From assembly GCF_900105145.1 (NCBI RefSeq), contig NZ_LT629752.1, forward strand, positions 310,001-374,000: DNA of 64,000 bases, read 5' to 3'. The notes beneath the pieces were generated by a model. The model was not told the DNA's origin. It worked only from the letters and a program-made list of their open reading frames with translations, and searched no databases. The translations under genes and the position numbers were made by a program. The DNA is from Polaribacter sp. KT25b (GTDB taxonomy: Bacteria > Bacteroidota > Bacteroidia > Flavobacteriales > Flavobacteriaceae). Shown here piece after piece: positions 6,677 through 16,600 of this stretch (positions within the stretch are counted from its first letter, which is position 1; each line of letters begins with the position of its first letter).

Positions 6677-8359
6677 ATGATTAAAAATAATAAAATGAAA
6701 AATTTAAAAATATTTTTTCTTGTTATATTAATCTTTCCAACTTTTGTTTTTTCTCAAGCAATAGAAATAGTTTCATTCAGTGAAAATCCGTTAGAAGTAA
6801 ATCCTTTAATAGGAAACAATTTAACAATCAATTATAAATATTCTAGTGAACCTAATTCTGTAGGAAATCATATTTATATTGGTTTAGAGATTTTAGATAG
6901 TACGAACGAATTTTATGCTTCGGTTTCTGGTATAACTTTAGAAAATCAATCTTCAGGAGAAAATATAAAAGGAAATGTGCAGTTTTTTATTGGTAGTAAT
7001 AATCAATTATCGGCAAATTTACCATCTGGATATTATTATCAAGTAAAAGCAGTTTTATATAAAAGTGGAGGTTGGATAGAAAATGCTTGGGCGGGTTATT
7101 GGAATACACCAACGTTGGTTTTTCAAGATACGAGTAATTTTAATTTTAGTACAAATAAAATCTCCAAAGGAGCAGATATAAGTTGGATGACCGAAATGGA
7201 ATCCGAAGGATATTTTTGGAAAGATAATAATGGAAATACAAAAGAATTATTACCGTTATTAAAAGAATATCAGTTAGATGCTGTACGACTGAGAGTTTGG
7301 GTAAATCCAGAAAATTCTGGTGCAAATGGTTGGTGTAATATTGATGATTTAGTAAAAAAAGCAGAATTGGCAAATGCACTAAATATGGATATTATGATTT
7401 GTATTCATTACAGCGATTGGTGGGCAGATCCTGGTAAGCAAAATAAACCTGCTGCTTGGTCTGGATTATCGGTTCTAGAATTAGAAACAGCAGTTTCTAA
7501 TCATACAACAGAAATTTTATCAGCATTAAAAGTAAAAAATATTACACCAAAATGGGTGCAAATTGGCAATGAAACTAGTAATGGAATGCTTTGGGATGAT
7601 GGTAAGGCATCCGAAGGTGGTTTTGCAAATTATGCCAAATTTGTAAATGCAGGTTCAAATGCAGTAAAGACATTTAATAATACCATTAAAACTATTCTTC
7701 ATTTATCAGAAGGAAATGATAATGGTTTATTTCGATGGAATATAGATGGTTTGCTTAACCATGGTTTAAACGCTAATAAAATTGATATTATTGGAATGTC
7801 TTTATATCCTGATGCAGATAATTGGAAAGAAATGACTGATAATGCGTATGCAAATATGCTAGATCTAAAATCTAGATATGGTAAAGAGGTAATCGTATCA
7901 GAAGTTGGTTTTAACTCAAATCAACCAAGTATTTCTTATCAATTTTTAGTGTATATTATAGAAAAAACAAGGCAAGCAGAAGGTTTGGGTGTTTTTTATT
8001 GGGAGCCAATTGCGCATGGCGATTTTACTTCTTATTCTAAAGGAGCTTGGGACGAAGATGGAAGTCCTTCTGTAGCAATGGATGCTTTTATGGATAAAAC
8101 TACACTAAATGTTAAAGATTTTGAGAATGAAAATAACCAATTATTTAAAGTATATCCAAATCCGACTACAAACAATATTACTGTTAAAGGATTAAAAAAT
8201 AAAATAACCTCTATAAAAATATACGATATTAAAGGTAAGAAAATAAGAAGTATTAAAACCGATAGTATTACAAAAACTATTGATATTTCTAATTTAAAAA
8301 CAGGAATTTATCTTTTAAAAATAAATAATATGCATTCAGTTAAGTTTTTTAAAGATTAG
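6677..8359 (+). CDS. secreted GH53 endo-beta-1,4-galactanase with T9SS sorting domain
   Basis: This is a glycoside hydrolase family 53 enzyme, which cleaves beta-1,4-galactan side chains of pectin (arabinogalactan type I). The catalytic domain (about residues 160-480) shows ISKGADISWM, LDAVRLRVWVNP, CIHYSDWWADPG, the acid/base glutamate in QIGNETSNGMLW and the nucleophile in VSEVGFNS. An N-terminal domain of about 130 residues after the signal peptide (IFFLVILIFPTFVFSQ) is probably carbohydrate-binding. The last 80 residues (YPNPTTNNITVKG, GIYLLKINN) form a T9SS type A sorting domain. I start at the ATG at 6677; a second in-frame ATG at 6695 gives a more usual signal peptide. No susC/susD pair is visible beside it. 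Confidence 0.9.
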   Translation: MIKNNKMKNLKIFFLVILIFPTFVFSQAIEIVSFSENPLEVNPLIGNNLTINYKYSSEPNSVGNHIYIGLEILDSTNEFYASVSGITLENQSSGENIKGNVQFFIGSNNQLSANLPSGYYYQVKAVLYKSGGWIENAWAGYWNTPTLVFQDTSNFNFSTNKISKGADISWMTEMESEGYFWKDNNGNTKELLPLLKEYQLDAVRLRVWVNPENSGANGWCNIDDLVKKAELANALNMDIMICIHYSDWWADPGKQNKPAAWSGLSVLELETAVSNHTTEILSALKVKNITPKWVQIGNETSNGMLWDDGKASEGGFANYAKFVNAGSNAVKTFNNTIKTILHLSEGNDNGLFRWNIDGLLNHGLNANKIDIIGMSLYPDADNWKEMTDNAYANMLDLKSRYGKEVIVSEVGFNSNQPSISYQFLVYIIEKTRQAEGLGVFYWEPIAHGDFTSYSKGAWDEDGSPSVAMDAFMDKTTLNVKDFENENNQLFKVYPNPTTNNITVKGLKNKITSIKIYDIKGKKIRSIKTDSITKTIDISNLKTGIYLLKINNMHSVKFFKD

Positions 8360-8495
8360 AAACATAATTGATTTTAAATTAATAAAAACAACTTTAATTA
8401 TGGTTTAAAGATTTATCTAAATACTTTTTCAATTTAGAGACAACTATTGATATTTAATTTTGAAATATTGTATATTTATATTTCGTTAATTAATT

Positions 8496-9170
8496 ATGGA
8501 TAAATTATTTTTTTCTTTCTTTTTACTGATTTTTACAGCTAATATTTACTCGCAAAAAGATTCTTTACAATTGGGAGATCGCTATGCAGATGATCAAATT
8601 TATGCAGCAATTACGTATGCACAATTTGATAGTCAACCATCTGGAGTTACTAAAAGTAGTTTTTCGTATGCAGTATCTACTGGGTTTTTAAAAGATATTA
8701 TTCTTAATAAAAAAGGCAGTTTTTCTTTTGCGCTTGGTGTTGGTTATGGTTTTGATTTTTTTAACCATGATTTAAAAGTGTCAGAAATAAATAATAGCAC
8801 GTTTTTTGATACATCAGAAAATATTAGCTCTAATGTATTTAAAGCCCATAATTTAGAGTTTCCTTTAGAAATTAGATGGAGAACTTCAACTGCTAAAAGA
8901 TATGAATTTTGGCGAATTTATACTGGTGTAAAATTTTTATATAATATATCTAATACTTTTCAGTTTACAGAAAACGAAACAGCTTATAAGTATAAAGATG
9001 TTTCTGCTTATAGAAAATTACAATACGGATTAACATTTTCTGCAGGTTATACAGAATTTAATGCATATCTTTTTTATAGTTTAACTCCAGTTTTTGAAAA
9101 AGGAACAATTAATGGAGAAAATATTGATACTCGAGTCTTAAAATTTGGATTAATCTTTTATCTTCTATAA
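8496..9170 (+). CDS. PorT-like outer-membrane beta-barrel protein
   Basis: The 224-residue protein has a signal peptide (MDKLFFSFFLLIFTANIYSQ) and alternating amphipathic strands ending in a hydrophobic-aromatic C-terminal strand (LKFGLIFYLL), typical of small 8- to 10-strand barrels of the porin/PorT-like group. The true T9SS PorT appears to be the protein at 48345-49043, so this is a relative of unknown role. Its 3' end overlaps the convergent gene at 9165-9764 by six bases. Confidence 0.65.
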   Translation: MDKLFFSFFLLIFTANIYSQKDSLQLGDRYADDQIYAAITYAQFDSQPSGVTKSSFSYAVSTGFLKDIILNKKGSFSFALGVGYGFDFFNHDLKVSEINNSTFFDTSENISSNVFKAHNLEFPLEIRWRTSTAKRYEFWRIYTGVKFLYNISNTFQFTENETAYKYKDVSAYRKLQYGLTFSAGYTEFNAYLFYSLTPVFEKGTINGENIDTRVLKFGLIFYLL

Positions 9171-9764
9171 TATATAATACATACTTAGTGGAGATAAAAA
9201 TCCTATAAAAAAACCAATATAAACTTCTTTAGATGTATGTGCATTTAACTTTAGTCTAGCACTTGCCAATAAACCTGCAATTAAAAATAGTGCAATGATT
9301 ATTATTATAAAAGATTGAGAGTAAATAGTACCTAAAACTATAAAAAAGCCTATTGCGATTCCTATTGATAATAAGTGAATACTAGCTCTTATTTGGAAGT
9401 AAAAAAGTATATAAATAATAAATAATCCTAAAGAAGTGGCATAAAAAAGCAAGCCTAAATCTCTTAGGTTTATAACGCTGTCTAGAGTGTTTCCTAAAAC
9501 GTAAAATAAAGTTATCATTAATGCAAGAGGTAGTTTTCGCTCTTTTATACTTTCTGTTTGATATGTTTCTATAATTCTTAACCTTTTAAAAATAACTAAT
9601 ATCAACAACGGAATTAAGTATGTTACAACAAAAATAAGGCTTAGAATATTGATTCGTTGTTTGCTTTCAAAATTATTAGGAATCAATAAAAAATAAAGCA
9701 TTACACCAATTGTTGGTACAACTATTGGATGTAAAATTACAGATATGAATTTATAAAAACGCAC
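9165..9764 (-). CDS. multi-pass membrane protein, PAP2-like
   Basis: The 199-residue protein has about six transmembrane helices. Near the C-terminus, NAHTSKEVYIGFFIGFLSP resembles the last histidine motif of PAP2-type lipid phosphatases (S-x-x-H-T-P/S-x-x-V-x-x-G). The preceding K-x6-R-P and P-S-G-H motifs are not seen, so catalytic function is doubtful. The start overlaps the rpoN stop by one base, so it is translationally linked to rpoN. Function unknown. Confidence 0.6.
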   Translation of the reverse strand: MRFYKFISVILHPIVVPTIGVMLYFLLIPNNFESKQRINILSLIFVVTYLIPLLILVIFKRLRIIETYQTESIKERKLPLALMITLFYVLGNTLDSVINLRDLGLLFYATSLGLFIIYILFYFQIRASIHLLSIGIAIGFFIVLGTIYSQSFIIIIIALFLIAGLLASARLKLNAHTSKEVYIGFFIGFLSPLSMYYIL

Positions 9765-11230
9765 TATATTTCTTTACGTAAACGAGCTACAGGTAAATCT
9801 AATTGTTCACGATACTTGGCAATAGTTCTTCGTGCAATAGGATAACCTTTTTCTTTTAAAATTGCAGCTAATTTTTCATCAGTTAAAGGTTTTCTTTTGT
9901 TTTCTTCAGCAATAACTGTCTCTAATATTTTTTTAATTTCTTTGGTAGAAACATCTTCTCCTTGGTCATTTTTCATAGATTCAGAAAAGAAGTCTTTTAT
10001 TAATTTTGTACCATAAGGAGTTGAAACATATTTGCTGTTTGCAACTCTAGAAACCGTAGAAACATCCATTTTAATTTGATCTGCAATATCTTTTAAAATC
10101 ATAGGTTTTAACTTGCGCTCATCACCCGTTAAAAAATATTCGTATTGATAATGCATTATCGAATTCATTGTAACCATAAGTGTTTGCTGACGTTGTTTTA
10201 TAGCGTCAATAAACCATTTTGCAGAATCTAATTTTTGTTTGATAAAAAATACAGCATCTTTTTGAGATTTACTTTTTACAGTAGATTCTTGATAGCCTTT
10301 TAGCATATTATTATATTCTTTAGAAATATGCATTTCTGGTGCATTTCTAGAGTTTAAAGTTAAATCTAATTCACCATCTAAAATTTTAATCGAAAAATCT
10401 GGTACAATTTGTTCGGCAATTTTATTATTACCAGCATACGAACTGCCAGGCTTTGGGTTTAATCTTGATATTTCTGTATTTACTTCTTTTAATTCTTTTT
10501 CAGAAATGTTATATTTTTCTTGAAGTTTTTTGTAATGTTTTTTAACAAAATGGTCAAAAGAATTTTCTAAAATATCTATTGCTAAACTTCTAATTTTATT
10601 TTTTTCTTTTGCCTTTAATTGAATAATTAAACATTCTTTTAAATCTCTAGCGCCAACACCAATTGGGTCTAATTTATGAACCACTTTTGTTAAAATAGTA
10701 ACCACTTTTTCTTCGGATGTAAATACATTTGCGGTAAAAGCTAAATCATCAACTAAATCAATAACTTCTCTTCTAATGTAGCCACTATCATCAATACTAC
10801 CAACTAAAAATTCTGCAATTGCGCGCTCTTCATCATCAAAAATAAAAGTATTTAATTGATTTTTTAAAGATTGATGAAAGCTTGTGCCAGCTGCGTAAGG
10901 CACATTTTTTTCTTCATCATCTGCAGAATAATTGTTAGCTTGAGTTTTATAATTAGGTATTTCATCATCACTCAAATACTCATCAATATTAATATCGTCT
11001 GCTTCAATTTTTTCATTTCCAGTATCTTCATCATCGTCAAATTCATTTGATAAATCATCATCTATAGCATCTGATTCTTCTTTACCTGTATCTAATGCCG
11101 GATTTTCTTCAATTTCTTGTTTCAAACGTTCTTCAAAAGCTTGAGTAGGCAATTGAATTAACTTCATCAACTGTATTTGTTGAGGAGATAATTTTTGAAG
11201 TAATTTATATTGTAAGCTTTGTTTTAACAT
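9764..11230 (-). CDS. rpoN: RNA polymerase sigma-54 factor
   Basis: Sigma-54 directs RNA polymerase to -24/-12 promoters and needs an enhancer-binding ATPase to open them. The 488-residue protein has the N-terminal Gln/Leu-rich activator-interaction region (SLQYKLLQKLSPQQIQLMKLIQLP), a long acidic region II (residues about 50-100), the core-binding and HTH domains, and the diagnostic RpoN box ARRTIAKYRE close to the C-terminus. It starts directly next to the asnS stop with no spacer, so the two are co-transcribed. No bacterial enhancer-binding protein is present in this window. Confidence 0.97.
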   Translation of the reverse strand: MLKQSLQYKLLQKLSPQQIQLMKLIQLPTQAFEERLKQEIEENPALDTGKEESDAIDDDLSNEFDDDEDTGNEKIEADDINIDEYLSDDEIPNYKTQANNYSADDEEKNVPYAAGTSFHQSLKNQLNTFIFDDEERAIAEFLVGSIDDSGYIRREVIDLVDDLAFTANVFTSEEKVVTILTKVVHKLDPIGVGARDLKECLIIQLKAKEKNKIRSLAIDILENSFDHFVKKHYKKLQEKYNISEKELKEVNTEISRLNPKPGSSYAGNNKIAEQIVPDFSIKILDGELDLTLNSRNAPEMHISKEYNNMLKGYQESTVKSKSQKDAVFFIKQKLDSAKWFIDAIKQRQQTLMVTMNSIMHYQYEYFLTGDERKLKPMILKDIADQIKMDVSTVSRVANSKYVSTPYGTKLIKDFFSESMKNDQGEDVSTKEIKKILETVIAEENKRKPLTDEKLAAILKEKGYPIARRTIAKYREQLDLPVARLRKEI

Positions 11231-12664
11231 TTAAAATTCTGCATTTTGAGGTGTTCTAGGAAAAGGAATTACATCTCTAATATTACCCATTCCTGTTGTA
11301 AATTGTACCAAACGTTCAAAGCCTAAACCAAAACCAGAATGAACAGCTGTTCCGTATTTACGCAAATCTAAATACCACCATAATTCTTTTTCGTCGATAT
11401 TCATGGCTTTCATTTTTTCAACTAAAACATCATAACGTTCTTCTCTTTGTGCTCCACCAACTATTTCTCCAATTCCTGGAAATAAAACGTCCATTGCTCT
11501 TACCGTTTTTCCGTCATCATTTAAACGCATATAAAATGCTTTAATGTTTGCAGGATAATCGAATAAAATTACTGGGCATTTAAAATGTTTTTCAACTAAA
11601 AAACGTTCATGTTCAGATTGTAAATCTGCACCCCATTCATTAATTGGGAATTGAAATTTTTTCTTTTTATTAGGTTTAGAATTTCTTAGAATATCGATTG
11701 CTTCTGTATAAGAAACACGCTTAAAATTATTGTCAACAACAAAACGTAATTTTTCTAACAAGCTCATTTCACTGCGTTGTGCTTGCGGTTTACTTTTTTC
11801 TTCTTGAGTTAAACGTTTATCTAAAAAAGCTAAATCGTCTTCACAATTTTTTAATACATCATTAATTACAGATTTAATAAAATCTTCTGCTAAATCCATA
11901 TTGCCATCTAAATCCATAAAAGCAACTTCTGGTTCAATCATCCAAAATTCTGCTAAATGACGTGTTGTGTTAGAATTTTCTGCTCTAAAAGTTGGTCCAA
12001 AAGTATACGCTTTACCTAAGGCCATTGCAAAAGTTTCTGCTTCTAATTGTCCAGAAACTGTTAAATTGGTTTCTTTACCAAAAAAGTCTTTAGAATAATC
12101 AACTTTTCCGTCTTCCGTTACGGGAGCTTTATTGTCTTCAAAATTGGTAACTCTAAACATTTCTCCTGCACCTTCTGCATCAGAACCTGTAATAATTGGT
12201 GTGTTTACATAGTTAAAATCGTTTTCTTGAAAATATTTATGAACTGCAAAAGATAGTTTAGATCTCACGCGCATAACTGCACTAAAAGTGTTTGTTCTTA
12301 CACGTAAATGTGCATTTTCTCTTAAGAATTCGAAACTATGTTTTTTAGGTTGAATAGGATATTCATCTGGATTTGAATCTCCTAATATTTCAATATTAGA
12401 AACTTGAATTTCAACAGATTGTCCTTTTCCTTGACTTTCTACAAGTATGCCTTTTACAGCAACAGCAGCTCCTGTTGTAATTCTTTTTAAAGTGGTTTCA
12501 TCGGTGTTTTCAAAATCGATAACACATTGTATATTATTTAAAGTTGAGCCATCATTTAAAGCAATAAAACGATTACTTCTAAATGTTCTTACCCAACCTT
12601 TTAATTCTACTTCTTGTAAAACTGAATCCGATTTTAAAATTTCGGCAACGTTTTTCTTTGTCAT
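11231..12664 (-). CDS. asnS: asparaginyl-tRNA synthetase
   Basis: The 477-residue class II synthetase charges tRNA-Asn. It has the N-terminal OB-fold anticodon-binding domain (VELKGWVRTFRSNRFIALNDGS) and a catalytic domain with motif 2 (FGPTFRAENSNTTRHLAEFWMIEPE) and motif 3 (GFGLGFERLVQFTTGMGNIRDVIPFPR). Length is normal. It is the first gene of asnS-rpoN-9165. A Bacteroidota -7 box TATCTTTA is seen on the minus strand at 12710-12717 with TTG 20 bases further upstream. Confidence 0.97.
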   Translation of the reverse strand: MTKKNVAEILKSDSVLQEVELKGWVRTFRSNRFIALNDGSTLNNIQCVIDFENTDETTLKRITTGAAVAVKGILVESQGKGQSVEIQVSNIEILGDSNPDEYPIQPKKHSFEFLRENAHLRVRTNTFSAVMRVRSKLSFAVHKYFQENDFNYVNTPIITGSDAEGAGEMFRVTNFEDNKAPVTEDGKVDYSKDFFGKETNLTVSGQLEAETFAMALGKAYTFGPTFRAENSNTTRHLAEFWMIEPEVAFMDLDGNMDLAEDFIKSVINDVLKNCEDDLAFLDKRLTQEEKSKPQAQRSEMSLLEKLRFVVDNNFKRVSYTEAIDILRNSKPNKKKKFQFPINEWGADLQSEHERFLVEKHFKCPVILFDYPANIKAFYMRLNDDGKTVRAMDVLFPGIGEIVGGAQREERYDVLVEKMKAMNIDEKELWWYLDLRKYGTAVHSGFGLGFERLVQFTTGMGNIRDVIPFPRTPQNAEF

Positions 12665-12709
12665 CTCTTTTTTATGTTTGATTTACTACTTAATTAATTT
12701 ACTGAAACG

Positions 12710-12740
12710 TAAAGATACTTTTTTGCAACAAATTGCGCAA
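12710..12740 (-). promoter_or_regulatory. probable asnS promoter
   Basis: On the minus strand TTG (12738-12740) and TATCTTTA (12710-12717) are separated by 20 bases, close to the Bacteroidota consensus TTG-N19-TAnnTTTG. It lies about 45 bases upstream of the asnS ATG. Confidence 0.4.
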
Positions 12741-12799
12741 TTATCAATTGTCAATAATAGTATAAAATTATAGGGTGCTTGTAAAATGATAAAATTAAA

Positions 12800-13499
12800 A
12801 ATTTTTAGAGGTCAGTAGTTAGTTGCATATAATTTTCTGATGCTCTACTTTATCTTTTTCAACCATTTTAGTTATTAAGTTATTGAATATTGTTGCTTTA
12901 CTTTGTGATCGATTAATTCTAAAACAAAATTCATTAAAATATCTATTTAGATCAAAGTCACTTACCCAAGAATAAGTTGTTCTTATCCAAGATTTCACCT
13001 GATGAATCATTGTATGAAGTGCTTTAAAATTCATTCACATGAACAATACCGGTCATAGGACTATTTCCACTACTTTCCATAGCTTCTCTAATTTTACGCA
13101 TAAATAAACGTGCAGTCTTTTCTGTTACACTAAAACGAACTGAAACATAACTAGCAGAAAGGTTTTTAGTACTTGTACTCATTTCAAAAACAATAAAGAA
13201 AGCTTTTCTAACACCAAACTTTACCTTGTGAAAAAGTGTGTTTGAGGTAGATGACTCTTGATGAGAACAAATATTACAAGTACGTGAAAAATCTTTTCTT
13301 ATTTGAGCCTTTTTATGACCACATTTAACACATTGAAATCCATCTTTCCATTTAATATCAGCCAAATATTTATTGCAATCTTCATCCGTTTTAAACCGAT
13401 CAGCAAACTCTAGAAGATTTTGTCCCTTAAATATATTCATAATAATATTGTATTTATTGACTTTAAAGATATGAATTTAAATACTGACCTCTAAAAATT
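12800..13499 (-). mobile_element. internally deleted IS1595-family insertion sequence
   Basis: Perfect 18-bp terminal inverted repeats lie at 12800-12817 (AATTTTTAGAGGTCAGTA) and 13482-13499. Between them is a transposase gene that keeps its N- and C-terminal parts but lacks the catalytic centre. The element is 700 bp, against about 1 kb for complete IS1595-type elements known to me. No clear 8-bp target duplication is visible in the AT-rich flanks. With intact ends it could still be moved by a transposase supplied from elsewhere. Confidence 0.8.
12819..13440 (-). pseudogene. IS1595-family transposase, catalytic core deleted
   Basis: The first frame (13440 to 13024, 138 residues) carries the IS1595 N-terminus: a zinc ribbon CVKCGHKKAQIRKD...CNICSHQ and the helical domain ending VHVNEF, just where the DDE domain begins. 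The second frame (13034 to 12819) continues with NFKALHTMIHQVKSWIR and the typical C-terminal stretch NRYFNEFCFRINR. About 100 residues with most of the DDE acidic residues are missing and the frames differ by one base. The junction falls in ATGAATTTT, suggesting deletion between short direct repeats. Not functional. Confidence 0.8.
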
Positions 13500-13648
13500 A
13501 ATTTATGTTGTTTTTAAAATACGAATACTAAAAATGAGATAGAATACTAAAAAAGTATAAAATATTACTGCATTAAATATACCTACTTTTAGGTATTTAC
13601 AGGCATCTATTTGAAGTTTATATTTGAAAATCATTAAAAAATTTTATT

Positions 13649-16600
13649 ATGAAAACAAAACTATTTCTATTTTTTACATTTTTATGCCTAGCTATAAACG
13701 CACAAGTATCACAAGCAGAAAGACAAGCATTAATTGATTTTTATAATGCTACAGATGGCGATAATTGGACCAATAATACCAATTGGGATACAGATATAAA
13801 TTCTACATCGGACGTAAAGACTTGGCACGGAGTAACAGCTACATACATTGACGGTGTTTATCATGTTCGTGATTTAGTATTAACGGATAATAATTTAACA
13901 GGAACGCTACCAGATTTATCTCAGCTTACAGAATTACAGGGGGTTAGTGTAGCAACAAATAAATTAACTGGAAATATAAATATTGATTTATTTCCAAAAA
14001 AATTAAAGTCTATTAGTTTAAACGAAAATAATTTTACTGGAGATTTTAGCGATTTTAGTTCTTTTACTGCTCTTGAAAAGCTTTTTCTTATAGATACTAA
14101 TTTTACAGGTGTAATAAGTGAAGAGTTTTTTCCTAATACGCTAAGTGTATTGTTTTTATCAGGGAATACAAGTTTAGAAGGAGATTTAGATTTTAGTAGC
14201 TTTAAAGATTTGTATATTTTAAAAGTTAATAATACTAAATTAAACTTTTTAAAACTACCACGCTCAGTTACAACAACAAGTAATCGATTTCATATTAAAG
14301 ATACTCCAAACTTAGCTTTTGTTGAAGTTCCTTATGTCTCAGATTTTACGAATTTGGAGGATGATGATTTTGATATAGGAGTTAGAATTGTACCATACAA
14401 TCAAGCTGATAAAACAGCAAAACCAAATATTTTAGAAAGAGATGCATTAAAAAAATTATACCAAAATAAATCCTATACGTATGCTAATACCCTAAAATCT
14501 GGAGTAAATGATACAGAATGGTTAGAGGTAGAAGTAATTGAAGGAGAAACAAGAGTTACAGAAATTCATACTACAGGTTTAGGTATTAACGATGTTCTAC
14601 CATCAGAAATAGGGGCTCTTACAGAATTAAAATATTTACATGTTCCAAGTTCTAGTATTAACAGTATTCCTAAAGAAATTAATAATATGACTAAATTAGA
14701 AGAGTTGTATTTAAATAATAATTTTATCACTAGTCTTCCTAATGAGTTTTATAGTTTAGTAAATCTAAGAATGCTAAACATTAACAACAATCAACTAACT
14801 TCTATAGCTTCTGGTTTGGGAGACTTAATTAATTTAGAACAATTGTATTTTAGCAATACCCAAGTAGATTTAGTACCAACTACTATAGGTAATTTAAAAA
14901 AATTAGAAACGTTAGAATTTGCCAATACAAAAATATCTTTGTTACCGCCTGAAATAGGTGGTTTGGTTGAATTAACAAGATTGGTTGCTGCACCTAATAA
15001 TATTGCAAGTATTCCATCTGAATTTGGGCAATTAACAAAACTGACCTATTTAGATTTTGCTAATTGTGAATTATCAAATACTCCAGCTGCTTTTGCTAAT
15101 CTTACCGAATTAGAAACATTATTTTTAAATGATAACGAATTACAAGTAGTTGCTGGTTTAGGTGGATTTACAAAATTAAAATTTTTGCGGTTACATAATA
15201 ATAGATTAGGTGAAGACAACTCAAATTTTAATACTGATTTACCAGAAGATATGAGTGATTTGGTTTTATTAGAAGAGTTGACTCTATACAATAACCAATT
15301 AACCAAATTACCTGTTAATATTGGTAATTTAAATAAATTAACATCACTTAAAATATATAGTAACAGACTTTCTAGTTTACCTAATAGTATTGGAAGTTTA
15401 TCGAGTTTAGTAGAATTACATGTTGAAGCCAATGAGTTAACAAGTTTACCAACAACCATAGGAGGTCTAACAAGTTTAGAGAAGTTGTATATATCAAGTT
15501 CTAGTAGTAATAATAAGCTAACAAGTTTACCAGATGAGATAGGAGATTTAAGTAATTTAAAGGAGTTGTATATAGAGAATATGTACACTTATCAAACAGA
15601 TGGTACTTATATTTATCATTTAGAAAGTTTGCCAACCACGATGAATAAGTTAACAAGTTTAGAAGTTTTAGAAGCATCTAATAGTGGAATAGGGGGTTTG
15701 GTAGATTTAAGGAATCTAATAAATTTGACAAGAATACAATTACACAATAATAAGATAGAAGATTTAAAGATTGATGCACCTGTATCAAACTTTAATACTT
15801 ATTCAGGTGGTACCTACTCTTTTAATTTAAGTAATAATTCTTATTTAACTTGTGTAGAAGTACCAACATTAGAAGTAAGTAATTGGGAAACTAGGTATGC
15901 AAGTTATTCAAGCATTGCAGATAATGGAATAGCATTTAGTGATAGTTGTACAGGATTTAGAGTTCCACAGTCAGAAAGAGAAGCTTTGGTTGCGATTTAT
16001 AAAGCAACCAATGGAGGAGAAGAAAGAGATACAACAACAGGTGTAACTTGGGTAGGAACTAATTGGAGTTCTGATGCTACAGAATTAACCAATGTTGGTT
16101 CTTGGGAAGGAGTTACTACAGAGATTATCAACGGACAAAAACACGTAACGAGATTAGAGTTAGGGAATTATAAAAATCTATCAGGATCTATCCCAAAAGA
16201 GATTAAAGATTTAACAGAGTTAACCTATTTAGATTTAAGTAACGGTTCTATAGCGTCTATGGCAACAGAGATAGGAGATTTAGGTAAATTAACTTATTTA
16301 AGTTTAGCAAGCAATAGTTTAGAGAGCTTGCCAACAGGAATAGGGAACTTTACAAGTTTGGTAGAGTTAGGGTTAAGCGGTCAACGAAAAGATGAAAATT
16401 CTTATACCTACACAAGTACCTTAACAAGTTTGCCAGATGAGATAGGGAATATAGCTAGTTTAGAAAAGTTAGATTTGAGTTCAAATGGATTAACAAGTTT
16501 ACCATCAGGCATAGGTAATTTCACGAACTTAAAAGAATTAAGGTTAAATAGTCAAGCAACAAATCCTGTAAGAGGTGAATTGATTTATACCTTAACCAAT

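Noticed and set aside
12447..12773. Plus-strand frame overlapping the start of asnS
   Set aside because: Mostly antisense to the well-conserved asnS; no family features and no promoter.
12792..13507. Target-site duplication of the IS1595 element
   Set aside because: The flanks are AT-rich and no exact 8-bp direct repeat adjoins both 18-bp ends.
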